64,000 nucleotides of DNA from assembly GCF_000321225.1 (NCBI RefSeq), contig NW_004450302.1:4876920-4940919 (forward strand), written 5' to 3'. The DNA is from Odobenus rosmarus divergens. Lineage: Eukaryota; Chordata; Mammalia; Carnivora; Odobenidae. This document shows, in pieces, positions 1 to 14,200 of the stretch; positions within the stretch are counted from its first letter, which is position 1; the number at the start of each line of letters is the position of its first letter. The notes under the pieces are model-generated. The model saw only the letters and a list, made by a program, of their open reading frames with translations, was not told the DNA's origin and did no database searches. The position numbers and the translations under genes are program-made.

Positions 1-1017
<1,017 letters not shown>

Positions 1018-1064
1018 TGATCTGGACACAGGAGAGCTCATGGGATTGTCTAGGGCCCGGGGAG

Positions 1065-1260
1065 GGGAAGGGCTTCCCAAGTTAAGGGAGTCATCTGCAC
1101 TCGGGGGGCCCAGCGACGTTTTCTGAGACAGGGGACACTTTCAGGTTACCAACATGCAGGGAAGGGCTTCCCAAGTTAAGGGAGTCATCTGCACTCGGGG
1201 GGCCCAGCGACGTTTTCTGAGACAGGGGACACTTTCAGGTTACCAACATGCAGGGAAGGG
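1065..1260. repeat. 94-bp perfect tandem duplication
   Basis: The segment starting gggaagggcttcccaagtta is present twice in direct succession with a period of 94 bp. The first bases of a third unit (gggaaggg) follow before the sequence diverges at gcacattgg. I saw no mismatch between the two full copies, so the duplication is very young or an assembly artefact. Confidence 0.95.
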
Positions 1261-2479
1261 GCACATTGGGGCTCCCTAGGCATTGCGAATTGTGCCCAGG
1301 CCACCTTCCTCCAGCCTTCTGTGAATGCTAGGAGGTGGAGCTGGGTCCTTCGTGAACATGCTCAGTCCCGGAGCCCCGGAGTTTAGAGGCCAGCCCTTCG
1401 TACCTCGCTCCCGCAGTCTGAGCCGGGCGTACAGATGAGGAAGCCGCTGAGGGAAGTGTGTGATGCTCGGGTCCCTGCCGTGGGGGGCTGGGCCCTGACA
1501 GCACCTCGAGGAGCAGATGCTCTGTGGTGAGAGAGCAGAGGGCTGAGTCCCAGCCCCCGCAGCCACTGGCGGCCCTGTGACCTTGGCCCATGGGCCAAAC
1601 CTCTCTCTTGGGGTTGTTGTAATGAGTCTATAAAATGAAGCGTTTCAAGTGCAGGTGAGCCTGGGAAGTGTTTCCTCCCCAGCCCCTTTCTGTAACCCTC
1701 TAAGGATTAGGGAAGGGGCCTTGCCCTCGAGATCTTACGCCTTCCCTGGGGAGGCAGCCACTCAGCCAAAAGGAAAACCTGGGACCTATTCCCTCATTGT
1801 GTCCAGTGTTAAGGTGCGGTGCTGGAGGCCAGGGTGAGGGGCTGGGGGGGTCAGAAGCCTCACAGAAGTGACCGGCGCTGGCCTGGCAGACTGGCCCCCT
1901 CGGAGACGTAGAAGCTCAGAGGGATGAGGGGGAGGAAGCTGCAGCCAATCTCTGTTGAAGGAGTGTGGGGGGAGCTCATCAACAGGCCTTCATTCACAAC
2001 AGAAACACCCACATCAGGGGGACGTGGGGAGGACACCACAGACAGACGGGACAATGGGGCAGACCTTGGCCCTGTCTCAGAAGCGACCCCAACCTGGCCC
2101 CCAGGGGCTTGAGAACCAAGCTGGGAGTGCCCAATGCCACCATCTGTCTGTTCCATCTCTCCCCCACTCCTGTCCAGCACCCCATTGAGAGAAGAGCGGG
2201 TGGACAGGAGGTGCTAGGCCCTGGGTCCAGACAAGGGTCAGGATGGGCCGAGAGGATCTATTCCCAGGCCTAACTGAAAATGGTATTCACAGCAGCCTTG
2301 AGAGTAGAAGGCTCAAACCAGCCTTGGAGGTTGGGAGTTCGTTCATTCTAGTGGCACCAGTGGAAATGAATCAGATAATCATGTATTAAACGTGTAATTA
2401 GAGCCTGGAGGGAGGAAGCAGGGGTCCATGTGTGTCGACTGCAGGAAGCCAGTCCACACAGGGCAGCCAGGACACTATC

Positions 2480-2765
2480 TCCCCTAAGAAGAGAAAGTAT
2501 CAGCCAGGCCCTAAAGGATGAGTAAGAGTTGGGGAGCGAGTGAGGAGATGGGGTACGGACACACATTTTAGGCAACGGATGCAACACATGCAAAGGCCCT
2601 GAGGTAGGAGGGCACAAGAGGCTGGCGTGCACAGGGTGAAAGGGGCAGTAGCACCACGGTGAGAAGGAGAGAGGGACAGGCCCCACTATGTTGTGCTTCG
2701 AGGACAGTGGTAAAGCAGTCCGTCCTTACCCTAAGAACAGCGAGAAACCACTGAAAGGAGAAGGG
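2480..2765 (+). repeat. ancient dispersed repeat fragment
   Basis: It contains phrases typical of a widely dispersed old mammalian repeat, such as caaaggccctgaggtaggag and gaaaccactgaaagg. Relatives with the same phrasing occur in this window near 14660-15480, 21600-22040, 30540-30790 and 63600-63840. I cannot name the family with confidence. Confidence 0.45.
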
Positions 2766-2993
2766 GCAGTCTCCTGGGCTCCAGTTCGGGCACTGGCTAG
2801 GCAAGGATGTGCACAGACACACTCCTCCCCAGGACACGTGTCCAGGAGCCCTGTAGGTAAGGAAACAGAGTATGGCCACGTGGTCCCATCGAAGGGCATC
2901 TCCCCAGGGCTCAGGAGAGCCCTTTCCGCTCCTGCCTCCCCCTGGAAGCCAGGCTGCTGACCCCGCCCCAGGTGCACCCTGTGCTTCATCGGC

Positions 2994-3017
2994 AGGGGAT
3001 TTGAATCCCAGGCCTGA

Positions 3018-3058
<41 letters not shown>

Positions 3059-3143
3059 CCCAGGCCCAGGCAGGGGATTTGAATCCCAGGCCTGACTCGT
3101 GTGTGTGTGTGTGTGTGTGTGAGAATCCCAGGCCCAGGCCTGA

Positions 3144-3178
<35 letters not shown>
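2994..3178. repeat. compound (GT)n microsatellite with repeated spacer
   Basis: Three GT runs, about 3020-3054, 3099-3121 and 3147-3178, are each preceded by the same spacer built from gaatcccaggcc and tgactcgtgtg. The spacer and GT unit have multiplied together, which makes a minisatellite whose units carry an internal microsatellite. Length variation between individuals is likely. Confidence 0.93.
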
Positions 3179-3182
<4 letters not shown>

Positions 3183-3620
3183 CCACCCATCAGCAGCAAC
3201 CAGACTTACAGCGAAAGTCCCAGATTCCAGTGTCAGGCCTCAGCGCAGCCTGGTTTCCTGCCGTGTGCCTTTGTGAGTTGGCACAAAGTAGATGGAAGCG
3301 CACAGGGCCCAGCGCACAGGCCCGTGGCTCCCTGGGCACGGTCCTGCGACCCCGGCGAGGGAAGGGCTCATTAGGGAAGGTTCTCGGGGCCCCGACTAGC
3401 AGAGATGAATAGCAACCTTGTGTTTGATCCCAGAAACTGCCTCATCTGCCAGGAGAGCAAAGGGAACGGCTAAAATAGGCAGCCTTGTAAGCACGCACGC
3501 ACGTGTGGCTTAGGGCTGTGTTGGGTGGGTCACCTGAAGCAGGAGGCTTGGCATGTCACCGCAGGACCAGAGCGGTCCCCGGAAGGGGAGGGGTGGACTC
3601 GAAGGCCAGGTCGAGGCTGA

Positions 3621-3761
<141 letters not shown>

Positions 3762-3929
3762 AACAGATTCCTGGGACTTCCTCCTGGCCCTTCCTGGTTT
3801 TCATCGGGAAAGAAAAAGACACCACGTCCGTCTGCAGGATGGACTTGATGGCAGACGCTGGGGGCGTTTGTTGGGCGTTATGCCCTGTCACGTGCCTCCC
3901 GGAATAATTGTGCTAAATGCTTTATATGA

Positions 3930-4045
3930 GGAAGCAGGCCCGAGAGGTGACTGATGTGCCTGAGGTCACAGCTGGTTTAAGGCAGAGCCCAGACTGGTGC
4001 CCGGGTCTCCCGATTCCCAACCTAGTGTTATTTCCACACTGTGCT
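3930..4045 (-). repeat. MIR-like SINE relic
   Basis: The order gagaggtgactgatgtgcc, gaggtcacagctggtttaag, gcagagcccagactggtgcc is that of an inverted MIR core. It has been exapted as part of the ABCC3 3' UTR. Confidence 0.6.
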
Positions 4046-4236
4046 GTTTTCAATCATCTCATGGAATGACCTCTCTACTCTAGATTTTTCATATTTTCTA
4101 CTGTGAAGTATTTTTTTTTTTTAAGTAAAGCTTTTTCCTCCTGGAACAGCAGACTGTCGGGTCAGGCCGTCCTCAGGAACGGAGTCCTGTACTCTGGGGT
4201 GCTGGCCTGAATCCATTAAAAACGGGGCACTGATGA

Positions 4237-4242
4237 AATAAA
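4237..4242 (+). terminator. ABCC3: ABCC3 polyadenylation signal AATAAA
   Basis: Canonical hexamer in the context gatgaaataaagctac, followed by a T/G-richer stretch. A weaker ATTAAA lies about 24 bases upstream. Confidence 0.75.
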
Positions 4243-4260
4243 GCTACATGGTCAACAATA

Positions 4261-5744
4261 TGTATGCACCAACGTAGCCTTTCTCTGCCTGTTCACAAGG
4301 TTTGGGGGTTAGGACCTTTGGGGGAGGCAAGGGGAGAGGTGGAGGTAGACTTTATACATATCCACATGGCTGGAATTATCTGAAAACTTCAGACTTGAGA
4401 GCTTTTGGCTAGAAATTTTATCTTCACAGCCAAAATTCACTGGGGAGTTCCTGCTCTGCTGTGCAGATACTGTAAAAAGGCGAGAAATAAAGCCCCTGAA
4501 ATCTGACCCGATGCCTCCTGGGAAGGCTGCCGTGAACACCTTCACGTTTATGTCATCCCTCAGACCTCCAAGCCTGTTCCTCTAGGGGCTGAGACGGGCA
4601 TGGTGCTTCATTTCCTTGCTCCTTTAGAATGTTCCAGACAGGTCCCCATAACCAGCAAGGCCTCTGAGCCATTCCTCTTCCTCTGTCTGGCCAAAGCTGA
4701 AAGTGGGAGCAAAGAGCAGCCCGGGGGCCGCACCCCCTCCCCCGCCAGTCCCGGGCTGGTAAAAACACATCTTGAGGGGATAAATTAAATTTGGTCCCAA
4801 GCAAACCGACAGAGCGTTCATTTTCTACAGGTCAGAGTCCATCTGGCATAAGGCCTATTTGGAATGGCTCTCTTCTTTGTTACCTTACAGAGTTTTTTGG
4901 TCTCTGACTCTCTCACTTCCTTGACCTTTCTGCTCTGTCTGATGGGACTGGTTGGAGGTGATGGTGTGTCTTTCTTCCCTAAATGGTCTGCGGTAGGTGC
5001 GGAGATGGCTCCTTTGATCTGGTTCTCCTCTATGTATCAGGTCGGCCTGTGCTGCAGGGCCATTTGTTAAAGGTTAATCACATTTTTTTTTTGGCAGCCT
5101 GTTTCTGCCCAGGATGTTTATGAGTGTATGGAAGAGGACTTACATCCTTGTGATAAAGTGAGTATGAAGGCACAAATGCCCAAATTATTCTGCCTCTCCT
5201 TGGTGCTAAGAAAAGGTCTCTACTGTGCTCCCTGATTTATTAGGCCAATTTGGCATGACGTCTGCTCTGTGAGGCTTCAGCCACCCTAAACTAACAGAAA
5301 CGCAGATTCACTCAGCAGCGTGCTCGGCTAAAGATCTGACGGTGTGAGGCTGTATTTCCTCTCCTGCCTTGGGAGTTTGCTTCTGAGCTCACTGACAGGT
5401 GCTGACAGCCCAAAGGAGAGGCTCAGTTGTGTAAAGTAAATAGGATAATCAAAAGCTGCGGTTAATAGAGGATGACCTCCATCTAGCTGGCTCAGCAACT
5501 CCAAGGAGATGAAGCTCACTGCTGTGAACCGGGAGGAAAGGTGCTGCACAAAATATGTCTCCAGGTGCCACTGACAGGCCATGGGCAGCAGCTGCAGGAG
5601 GGAGGCAGCTCAGGTCAGGAGGACATTCCCTGCTATTTTTCCTCCAGAGCATTGTGTCCCTAGGATCGTCCAGGAACTTGAACCCCCTGGGATTAGAAGT
5701 GCCGTGCTCTTTAGGAGGCCAAAACGAAAGAAGATGGGCTCAGT
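4261..5744. other. intergenic, between the 3' ends of ABCC3 and ANKRD40
   Basis: About 1.5 kb between two converging genes. It contains no Can-SINE and no convincing exon. All open frames are shorter than 90 codons and lack coding character. Confidence 0.6.
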
Positions 5745-8090
5745 CCGTTAATATTTGATTTTAATAATACTCGTTATGTCTGAACAGTCGGCAATGCACA
5801 AAGAAAAAAAGTCTTCAGTGAATGTTTACACACCGTGTGAACACATGCTTTAAATATGCAGTGGAGGAGGGGTGAATTCACAGTTAACAAAGCTAAAAAA
5901 AAAAGTCCTTGTTATAAATTACACAAAGCATATAAAAATATTTCTCTGAATGCATAGATTAAGACTTTAAACTCACCTACCATCAACTGTGCGGGCTCAT
6001 CCCACCACCAGATGCAGGAGGAGTCAGTTGACTACAGAAGACTTGAGAAAGGAGAAGAGAGGCCCATGGAGGGCTCAGCCCTCCCCTGAGATGCCCAGCC
6101 CCTCCCTCGCCCGCGTGTCCGCTCCAACCTCCGTCTCTAACTTCCGTCTCTAAGCCGGGGACGGGGGCAGGGGAATGCCCTGGAGCGACTCCTCCATAGG
6201 CCACCTCCGGGCTGGGGATCTCCACTGCCTCTGAGTCTCTAATTGATCTAGATGGCTAGAAGAATTTTTACCCCAGTGATTTAGACAAAAATTAATACTG
6301 GACTTATTTCCTCCGGGATACAACTAGGCTTCGTGTTATCAGTAAATTGTAACTTTTCCCAAAGGGAAGGAAAAAAGGTTAGTAGGTCTAGGTAAACTAG
6401 CTTCTGATTGGTTGAAACACAGGGAGGTTTCCTTTCAAGCACTTCAGAGAAGGGATAATAAGTAACCTTTACTCAGTGATGCAAACACTGTACAAGGATG
6501 AGTAAGTCACCATCAGTAACTGGTGGGAGACGGTTAAGTCACCAAACGGAGTGACCCCATGAAGCTGGCCTTGAAAACACCTCAACCTCAGCTCAGCACC
6601 GAGCAGCAGCAGGAGACCATTAGCTTAGCACAACATTCTCTTCCACTGACAGCTTCTGCATGTTCTCGCTCAGTCATCGCAGTGTTCCAATAAAATTAAC
6701 ACAGTTAGGAAGTTCAGTTTCTTTGGAAACTATAGGCACTATGGGGAAAAAGCTTCTTAAGACAGCAGGGACGCTCTTCAACAGCCAGCTTCGAACCCCT
6801 GCCCTCCTGTTTGTCTAAGTGTGCTCGTTCTTATTTCTAAAGTTACGCTGTTTGTCTCAACAAGACAGTGGCTCTTTGAACATTAATGACATGGAAGGAA
6901 AGGAAAAGAATTCTTGAATGCGCTCTTTAAAAACATTCGTATGCCATGCTCAAGAGTTTAATCAGTGTCTTCCAGAACAAAGCCTGGGAAACTCACAACT
7001 GGCTTTGTTAAGTGGACTGGTGGTGGTAGTCGGGGAGCCCTAAGATCAAACAATTTGTTTATACAAAAAGCAACAGATTTCAGAGTTGTGTAAAAATCCT
7101 AATAATTTCAAAATAACCCTTATCTTTGATACAAAAATAAAGATGCTAACTCCTTTAGCTCAGTTTCCCACGATGACCTTTAAAATAGCAACAGATTCGG
7201 TTTCAAAAATTGCTTTTCATTTCTAGTGGGAAATGAAAGTGGAGAACACGGGCCGGCAAGGTTTGTGCTCTTCTCAGACGGTGCAATTAAACATGGAGAG
7301 GACAGGAATCGCTTCCGAGATTTAAAAAGTGTGGAAAAAAAAAAAAGCAAGAAAACAAAAAAAAGCGTTGCTCTTTTGGAAGGCGTCAGAGAGCCCTCTA
7401 GTGGCCACAGAGTTAATGCAGCGATGACTGTCCAGGCAATGGCGGACTAGAGACAGAAGCAGGCTTGGGGGCTCACAAAAGAGAAAGGGGGGAGGAGGGG
7501 CAGCTCTTTTGGTTAACAGCATACTTACAACTAGGTAACTGTATTCTTAAATACTTTGAACCTGAGTAACATTTATAAATATGGTATGTGAAACCTCACA
7601 GCCACTAGTCACACTAAAATTCTTTTGCCCAGTACCTGTGCTTTCCCCAATTTCCTCTGTCACCAGCTCCTGCTTCAGGAGAGGTGGGGGGGGGGGGCGG
7701 GAGCGGGCGACACCAAGAGAGCATGTCCGCCCTGCAGGTGCACCACCCGTAGGAGTGGCTGCAAACAGGCTCCGCGCTCTCCGCGTCTGCTTGGACAGCT
7801 CACTGACATGGGGCACACGAAACAGTGTATTCAGAACGGCTGGCTTCTGCCTCTCCAGACCACTTCTCAGCTGTTCACAGCTTCAAGCAATAGGTTTATT
7901 GTGCACCAAGAGGCTTGGAAGAGTGGCACCGCTGCTGGGGGGGGGGCGGGGTCAGGGGCTTCCTACCTTGGCAGAACGATGTTAGTGTATACTACACGGT
8001 GGCGCCCAAGGCATTTCAATCCATGGCTTGTCCTTGGCCCAGAGGGGATGCGCACTGTCACAACACTCAGCAATAAAAGTCCCTGCTGCA
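5745..8090 (-). other. ANKRD40: ANKRD40 3' UTR (inferred extent)
   Basis: A long AT-rich stretch without Can-SINE insertions follows the ANKRD40 stop codon. On the minus strand an ATTAAA signal lies at 5765-5760. A closer AATAAA (plus-strand tttatt near 7897) could give a short form. The full extent to about 5745 is inferred from the signal and the lack of repeats. Confidence 0.5.
5760..5765 (-). terminator. ANKRD40: candidate ANKRD40 distal polyadenylation signal ATTAAA
   Basis: Plus-strand tttaat reads ATTAAA on the gene strand and is followed by T-rich sequence (ttctttcgtttt). It would end a 3' UTR of about 2.3 kb. Confidence 0.4.
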
Positions 8091-8237
8091 TTAGTAAGTC
8101 AGTTTGGAAGCTCTCCTGTTGTAGCAAGGTCTTTCAGTCAGTGTGGATGCAGCATTTCTGAACAGAAAATTGTTCTCACTTATCATTAGAACCAGTTCCA
8201 GCTCCTGGAAGTCTTGGAGTCGAGCAACGTCTTTGTC
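8091..8237 (-). CDS. ANKRD40: ANKRD40 exon 5 (terminal coding part)
   Basis: The acceptor is gttttag/gac. It encodes residues 317-364, beginning DKDVARLQDFQELELVLM and ending RRASKLTY, with TAA at 8093-8091. The end of this peptide is also conserved in the ANKRD40CL copy (LTEKPCYN, then KLTY). Confidence 0.96.
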   Translation of the reverse strand, partial: DKDVARLQDFQELELVLMISENNFLFRNAASTLTERPCYNRRASKLTY

Positions 8238-11200
8238 CTAAAACAAAATAGGTTGAACGCATTAAGGGGAGTAACTTGTCTCTGTATGTTTGGTGTGTTG
8301 TGTCCATACCAGTATCTCAGCTCATTTTAAGGCAAGGAAGAAAAAGAAGGAGGAGAAGCAGGAGGAGGAGGAGGGGGGAGGAAGACCCCGCTGGCAGGCT
8401 GTCGGAGTGACAGTGCAGGGCAGTCCCCCGGGGCGTGAGCAGGGTTGGCACAGAGGCGGAAGGAAGCCCTTAACAGCAGCTGCTCCAGGATGAGCACCCC
8501 CTGAAGCGAGAGGCTACTCAGATCCATTCTCCCCAGGTGCCCTGAGAAGCCACGGATGCTGGGAGGACCACACATGTATCCATGCGGATTTGCCCTATCA
8601 TTTAACCTGGTTCTTAACACAGGCCGTATCTGATAGTGCACTGACGTGATCCTTACATATCACTACACAAACAACCAAAAATAGGTACATGTGAATGGTA
8701 ATTCAGAACATTCTCTCTGGTATCCTACAAATTTCAAAAATGTCATGTCCCTGTAGATGCAGTAGAGGGAACAAAGCTCAATGACAATGTCTGGAAAACC
8801 ACCCTTTGCTCCTTTTTCTAGTCTCTCTTCGGTTCTCTACTATGACTCACAGCCAAGGAGGAAGCTGCGTATTTTCCAAATGCAAAAAGCCGCCAACCAC
8901 TCATGCTTAGCCGACCTTTCTTACCTTTCTCACCAGAGTATTGGGTAACTTTCTGATCTTTTCCACTTGATCTGGATCCACACCCAGCTCACAGCAACTC
9001 ACTCTGAGCAATTCTTGATAGGTGAGCTCCTGTCGGTCCAGTTCAATTTCGATGAAATCATTTTCTCGAAGAGATGGGTTCTGAATCCTCACCTTGAGTA
9101 CCAGCTCTAGAAATAAAGAGGGAGAAACGTTAATGGATGGGGCCTGCACTGGCAGCCGAAGTAATTTAAGATCTTTTCCAGAAGACCGGTCTACATAATC
9201 ATGCCCTGTGCCAAAGGCCTGCACGGCCCCCCCGCCCCCAAGAAAACCCAGCCCTGTCATCAGGGTCAGCTCAGCCCCACTTCTGGCTCTGCTGACACTT
9301 TCCTGCACTGTCTTCCCTACATCGAAGACGGGGGTTCACAAAGTAAAAGGGAGGTGTGTCGGGGGAGACAACCATCCAGTGTGCAGAAGGACGATTTACT
9401 TCTGCTGCTGGAGCTGAGGAGGTCAAGGTATACGAGTGGGTTTGGGTATCAAACCACACATGAGCAGGGCAGGAGAAGAAAGATGAAAGGAAGGCACAGG
9501 CAAGGCATGGGATAGGAGTGACTCCAAAAGGACTTAATAACTGTGAATCTATGAATCGAAAGGTATCTGTGAATGATGAAATTCCTTGTAATAAACACAG
9601 TGAGACAGCAGAAAGATAAGCTACTAAGAAAAAAAGACAGTCTAACTGTGATCTGAATACAGTATACCTCAGCACGGGAGGAGTCTGGGCTTTGGGAGTA
9701 AATAAGCGCCATTATTCAAGGGTCTGGGATCTGAGCCGTCTGCCCTTAAATTCTGAGCCTGGCTGCCAAGATGGCCCACGCCAAGCACCGACGTGGGTTT
9801 GGGGCTTCTGCTTTGCTCCTTACATATGAATCCTTCATGGCACCCCTAGGCCAAGGTTATCAGCACCTAAATATATTTCTTTCCTGGCTCTGTCCTCCAT
9901 GCAGACCTAGAAGGTATGACACAGCTGGAGTCTTAAGTGTACACAGTGTCCACAGCCCCGTGTCTGACCACCACTCTCCGCCAGAAAGAACCAGGAGAAC
10001 TTGTGGAGAAACGGCTGCCTCCGGGGCTGGGGCCGGGAACATTACACTGGGAGCCTGGACCTTCTTGCAGCCCCAGAAAGTAAGGACACGCTCCAAGAAT
10101 GATGGGACAAGTCCAAGTGACACGAGAACTGGCTTGAAGGGGCTCCTCTGGACTGGTGTAATTTGAACATCAAGATGATGACAGTAATGAATTATAACCT
10201 AATGTAAAGAATCTATGAATTCATACTGATATAAAGTATGGAGGAGAAGGGAAGGTCCTTCTTTACAGCAGAATAGCAACTAGTATGTAGAGAAAGGTGG
10301 GGGATCACATTCTACACAATACCTGGCCTGGACTCTTCAAAACTATTGAGGTCCAAAATGATAAGAGAAAGGCTGAGGAACCTTCCGGGTGAAAGGAAAA
10401 AGGAACCATAGGATAACCAAACGCGACGGGTGACCCCAGGCGGGGGGGCGGGGGGGGGCATGGGAGCAGGGTAGAAGGAGCGCACAGAGCTGCAGAGGGT
10501 ACCAGGGAGATAACTGACAACATCTAAATATGGCCCGGATTAGAAAATGGTATTATAGCAAGGTTCCATTTCCTAAACGTGATCACTGGACTGCGGTTAT
10601 GTAAGAGACCATCCTTGTTCCTGGAAAATACACACTTAACTATTTCAAAAGGGCAGAAGGTAAACAATTTGTGAATCTGAGTAAAGACAGCTCCTTATAC
10701 TAGTCTGGCAAAATTTCCGTAAGTCTGTGATTAGAGTCTCAATACACACATAAAGCCTGCGCGCCCACCCTACCCCTCTCCGCGCCCCCCATCGCACCCC
10801 TCCACGCCCCCACAACCAGGAAGTGCATCACTTGACCCCTGGACACAGGTTGCCCTGCAGTGGCAGCTGCTTCCCACCGCAGGCTTACCTTGCATATTAA
10901 ATGGAAATGCCCCCGTGAAGAAGAACGGCTGGAATGCTGGCGTTGGTCCTGCATATGTCCCATTTTGAGGCTCCAGAGACACTGGTGGCTTGGCTGGGAC
11001 AGAAGAGAGCAGTGAGCGGCTCTGACTCACTGGCGGCTGACAGACAGGACCCGGTTTTGTGCTTTCTGGTGTTCGGAGAATGGCAGAGGGGGCAGACACG
11101 TCCCGGTTCTGAACCAGTGCCAAAGAGGTGTGGTCCCGTGGAAAGGCCCCGGCCAGGGGAGGCTCCCCCGTGGGGAGCAAGGGAGGAGAGCCATCCGCAG

Positions 11201-14200
11201 GGGGCGATGCCGGAGGTGTGGAGGGGCCCCCGTTCTGTAGCTGGCCTGGATCCTCTGCCGCAGGGGTGTAGATGAAAGGGAAGGCTGGGTTGGCCAAATA
11301 GTTCGGAACAAAGGGCAGTTCTGACTCCTTCTTCAGCTGGGGGAGGCTGTCGGCACCATCATCTTCTTCCACTTACAAAGAAGAAAACGAGTAACATTTA
11401 CACAGCCCTTTAAAAATTACCAGGAAGAGAGTGTCTTGTGAAAGCTAGTGTCCTTTGGTATGTGACATATTTTGTTCAGTGTTCACTGCCTCTTCCAATC
11501 AGAAGAGCAAAGAGCGTTTCATTAGGTTTATGATCACCATTTTTATCACCTTAAATTTTACAGATTAAAAAAATAAAACCTGGGGGCGCCTGGGTGGCTC
11601 AGGTGGTTAAGAGTCTGCCTTCAGCTCAGGTCATGATCCCAGGGTCCTGGGATCGAGCTCCATGTCTGGCTCCTGGCTCAGCGGGGAGCCTGCTTCTCCC
11701 TCTCCCTCTGCCTCTCTCCTGCTCATGCTCTCTCTCTCTTTGTCTCAAATGAATAAATAAAATCTTAAAAAAATAATAAAAATAAATAAATAATAAATTT
11801 TAAAAAATAAAACCTGATAATGCTGACTTGTCTGGAAACCACGTGGAATTACTATCTTGGCACAGTAATATTACCTTTGCTTTTAAAAACAGATTTGTGG
11901 TTTGACTGGCATCAAGAATGTGGCCAATAACCCCATGAGTCTCAAATTAGTTTGACAAAATCAAAGGTTGCCCCCAATCACAGACTCACCTCCCATGATC
12001 TTCCTGATTTCTCTCCTTGATGTCAATTGCACTGGCATTTCTCCTTTTGTCGTAAGAATTTCTTTGTCAGCTCCTGATTGTAATAAGTAAGAGACCACCT
12101 GACCATGATTGCGCTTACATGCCCAGTGTAAACAGGTCCTGTCCCAAGAAAAGGAAAAAAGAGTGAGTTAAAAGAGGAGAGGTAGTTTGGGATTTCAAGT
12201 TTGGGATTTCAAATTCCACATGCTAATCAAGAAATATATGCAAGCCCATTAAGAGTTCAGCTAGATGGGGCACCTGGGTGGCTCAGTCGTTAAGCGTCTG
12301 CCTTCGGCTCAGGTCATGTTACCAGGGTCCTGGGATCGAGCCTGCATCGGGCTCCCTGCTCAGCGAGAAGCCTGCTTCTCCCTCTCCCACGCCCCCCGCT
12401 TGTGTTCCCTCTCTCTCTGTGTCTCTGTCAAATAAATAAATAAAATCTTTAAAAAAAAAAAAAAGTTCAGCCTAGAACCAGGAAGGCAGGCTGGCAACCT
12501 CAACTTTCCTTTTCAGAAAGCAGGTGATCAAAATGTTTAGTATGCTTGAAATTTATTTCTAAATTTCATTATGGGCCCTTGGGAAAAACCAATTTATTCT
12601 AGGGGCTTTCATTTCAATGTCTTCCACGAAGCTGGCTGGCTGGCTAACTCTAATGGTACTGCTGAGTGGTCTTCCATCAGTAATGCTCATTAGATTGTCC
12701 CAGTCTCTTTAAAATGTTTTTATAGTGCCACATTCCTTTTTAGGGGTAATGGCAACTTGCTTCATATGCACTAAATGACACATGAAGATTAAATATTATC
12801 AGGCTAATAATCATCTACAGCTCTGCTGCTAAAATTATTATTGCTATAGATATTCCCAGCTGAATCTCAGCTGCTCCCTCTTTTCCTTTTCCTTCCTTCA
12901 CACACACACACACACGGTTTTGAATTTCCATTTTTTAAAAAGTTGGCTTCTCTAGTTCTCTCCATAAGGCTCATCCGCTTAAATGTACAGTGCTGCACAC
13001 TTTAATTCCTAAGGCACTTTAAAAATGTACACCAATGACCAAAATTTTCAAGAACAAACTCTTCTAACATATTAGACTCATTTAAGTAAAACTGATTATT
13101 TACCATTGTACATATAGGAGAGGATTATGCATACTCTGAAGGGCTATTATTTTAACACTGCATAGAAATATAATTAGCATGCTGGTTAAAAACTCCATCT
13201 TAACAGAAATGAAAGGATTCAGAGTTACTAAATTCATCCCCAGTTGCCAAAGCTGACTGATATTAAAGAAGGAAAATATTTTTTCCTCTCCGTTCTGAAA
13301 TGTCCTCAATCACCAATTCTCTAATTGAACAGAGGTAAATATCTTCAGAGCTTATAGCCAAATACAATATGGTAAAGAACAGAACAATATGTTCAGTAGT
13401 GAGGGATAGGTCACTAACCTGGAAGTGTAACTATCCAGAAAGTTCCTTTGGTTCAAGGGAGACGTTGCTTTGCCCTGGCCTCCTAAGTATTTCTGACTTA
13501 CAGAAAGCAAGCTTGTCTGGCTGGCTGGGAGCCACTCCACTGATATTTCAGAGTGATATCCTGCACTATTATTCATTAGAATTAGATTATCTGGGTACTT
13601 TTAAGATATTCTCTATGAAGAAAAGATTGTCAATTTGGGAGAAATAAGGGAAGAGACTCGATCTCGGCTCCTGAAATATAAGCTCATGAAGATAAGAAGT
13701 GTCTGCTTGGACATACAGGTACTTAATCACCAAACAAATGAACCAAGAACAAGGTGGACATTGCCCGGAGTGGAAGGATCCAAAACATCCTTGATTGTGG
13801 GCAAATTGCAGCTGAGTGAGTGTGTGTGTGTGTATCTATGGCACAGGCTTGAAAAGTGAATAATTATAATGATAAGCAAGCATTCAAAAATGAATGGAGC
13901 ATGATGAGAAAAATATGTTCCCTTTTGGAAATAAAGTACTCACTTGCTGGTAGTAAATCACTTGTTCATGACAAGCTTGAGACTGAAGAAGCTAATTTAC
14001 TGCCAGTGGGTCTGAGACACTCTGGGAAAACCAACTAGCTAAAACATCACCATGTAATGTGGGGTTAAGTCAACATGGCATGGTCCCCACAACCCCGTGC
14101 CCTGAGTGATAATCATTTACAGCCCAGACCTGTGTGGCTCTGGACAGCCATAACTCAGCCAGGAAGTATTTTCAACTTCTTCACAAGCCATTATACTTGT

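Larger units (their letters stand above)
3762..4260 (+). other. ABCC3: ABCC3 3' UTR
   Basis: The untranslated tail runs from the stop codon to about 20 bases beyond the AATAAA at 4237-4242. It includes an antisense MIR-like segment (about 3930-4045), with the phrase cctgaggtcacagctggttt. The exact cleavage point is inferred. Confidence 0.75.

Noticed and set aside
2994..3178. Spaced direct repeats resembling a CRISPR array
   Set aside because: The units are low-complexity GT runs in an intron of a mammalian gene; CRISPR arrays do not occur there.
2726..3199. 157-codon minus-strand ORF rich in His-Thr, and Cys-Val ORFs on the plus strand
   Set aside because: They are translations of the GT/CA microsatellite and have no splice or start support.
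7625..8161. 178-codon plus-strand ORF
   Set aside because: It lies antisense to the ANKRD40 3' UTR and last exon, has no recognisable domain, and open frames of this length occur by chance.
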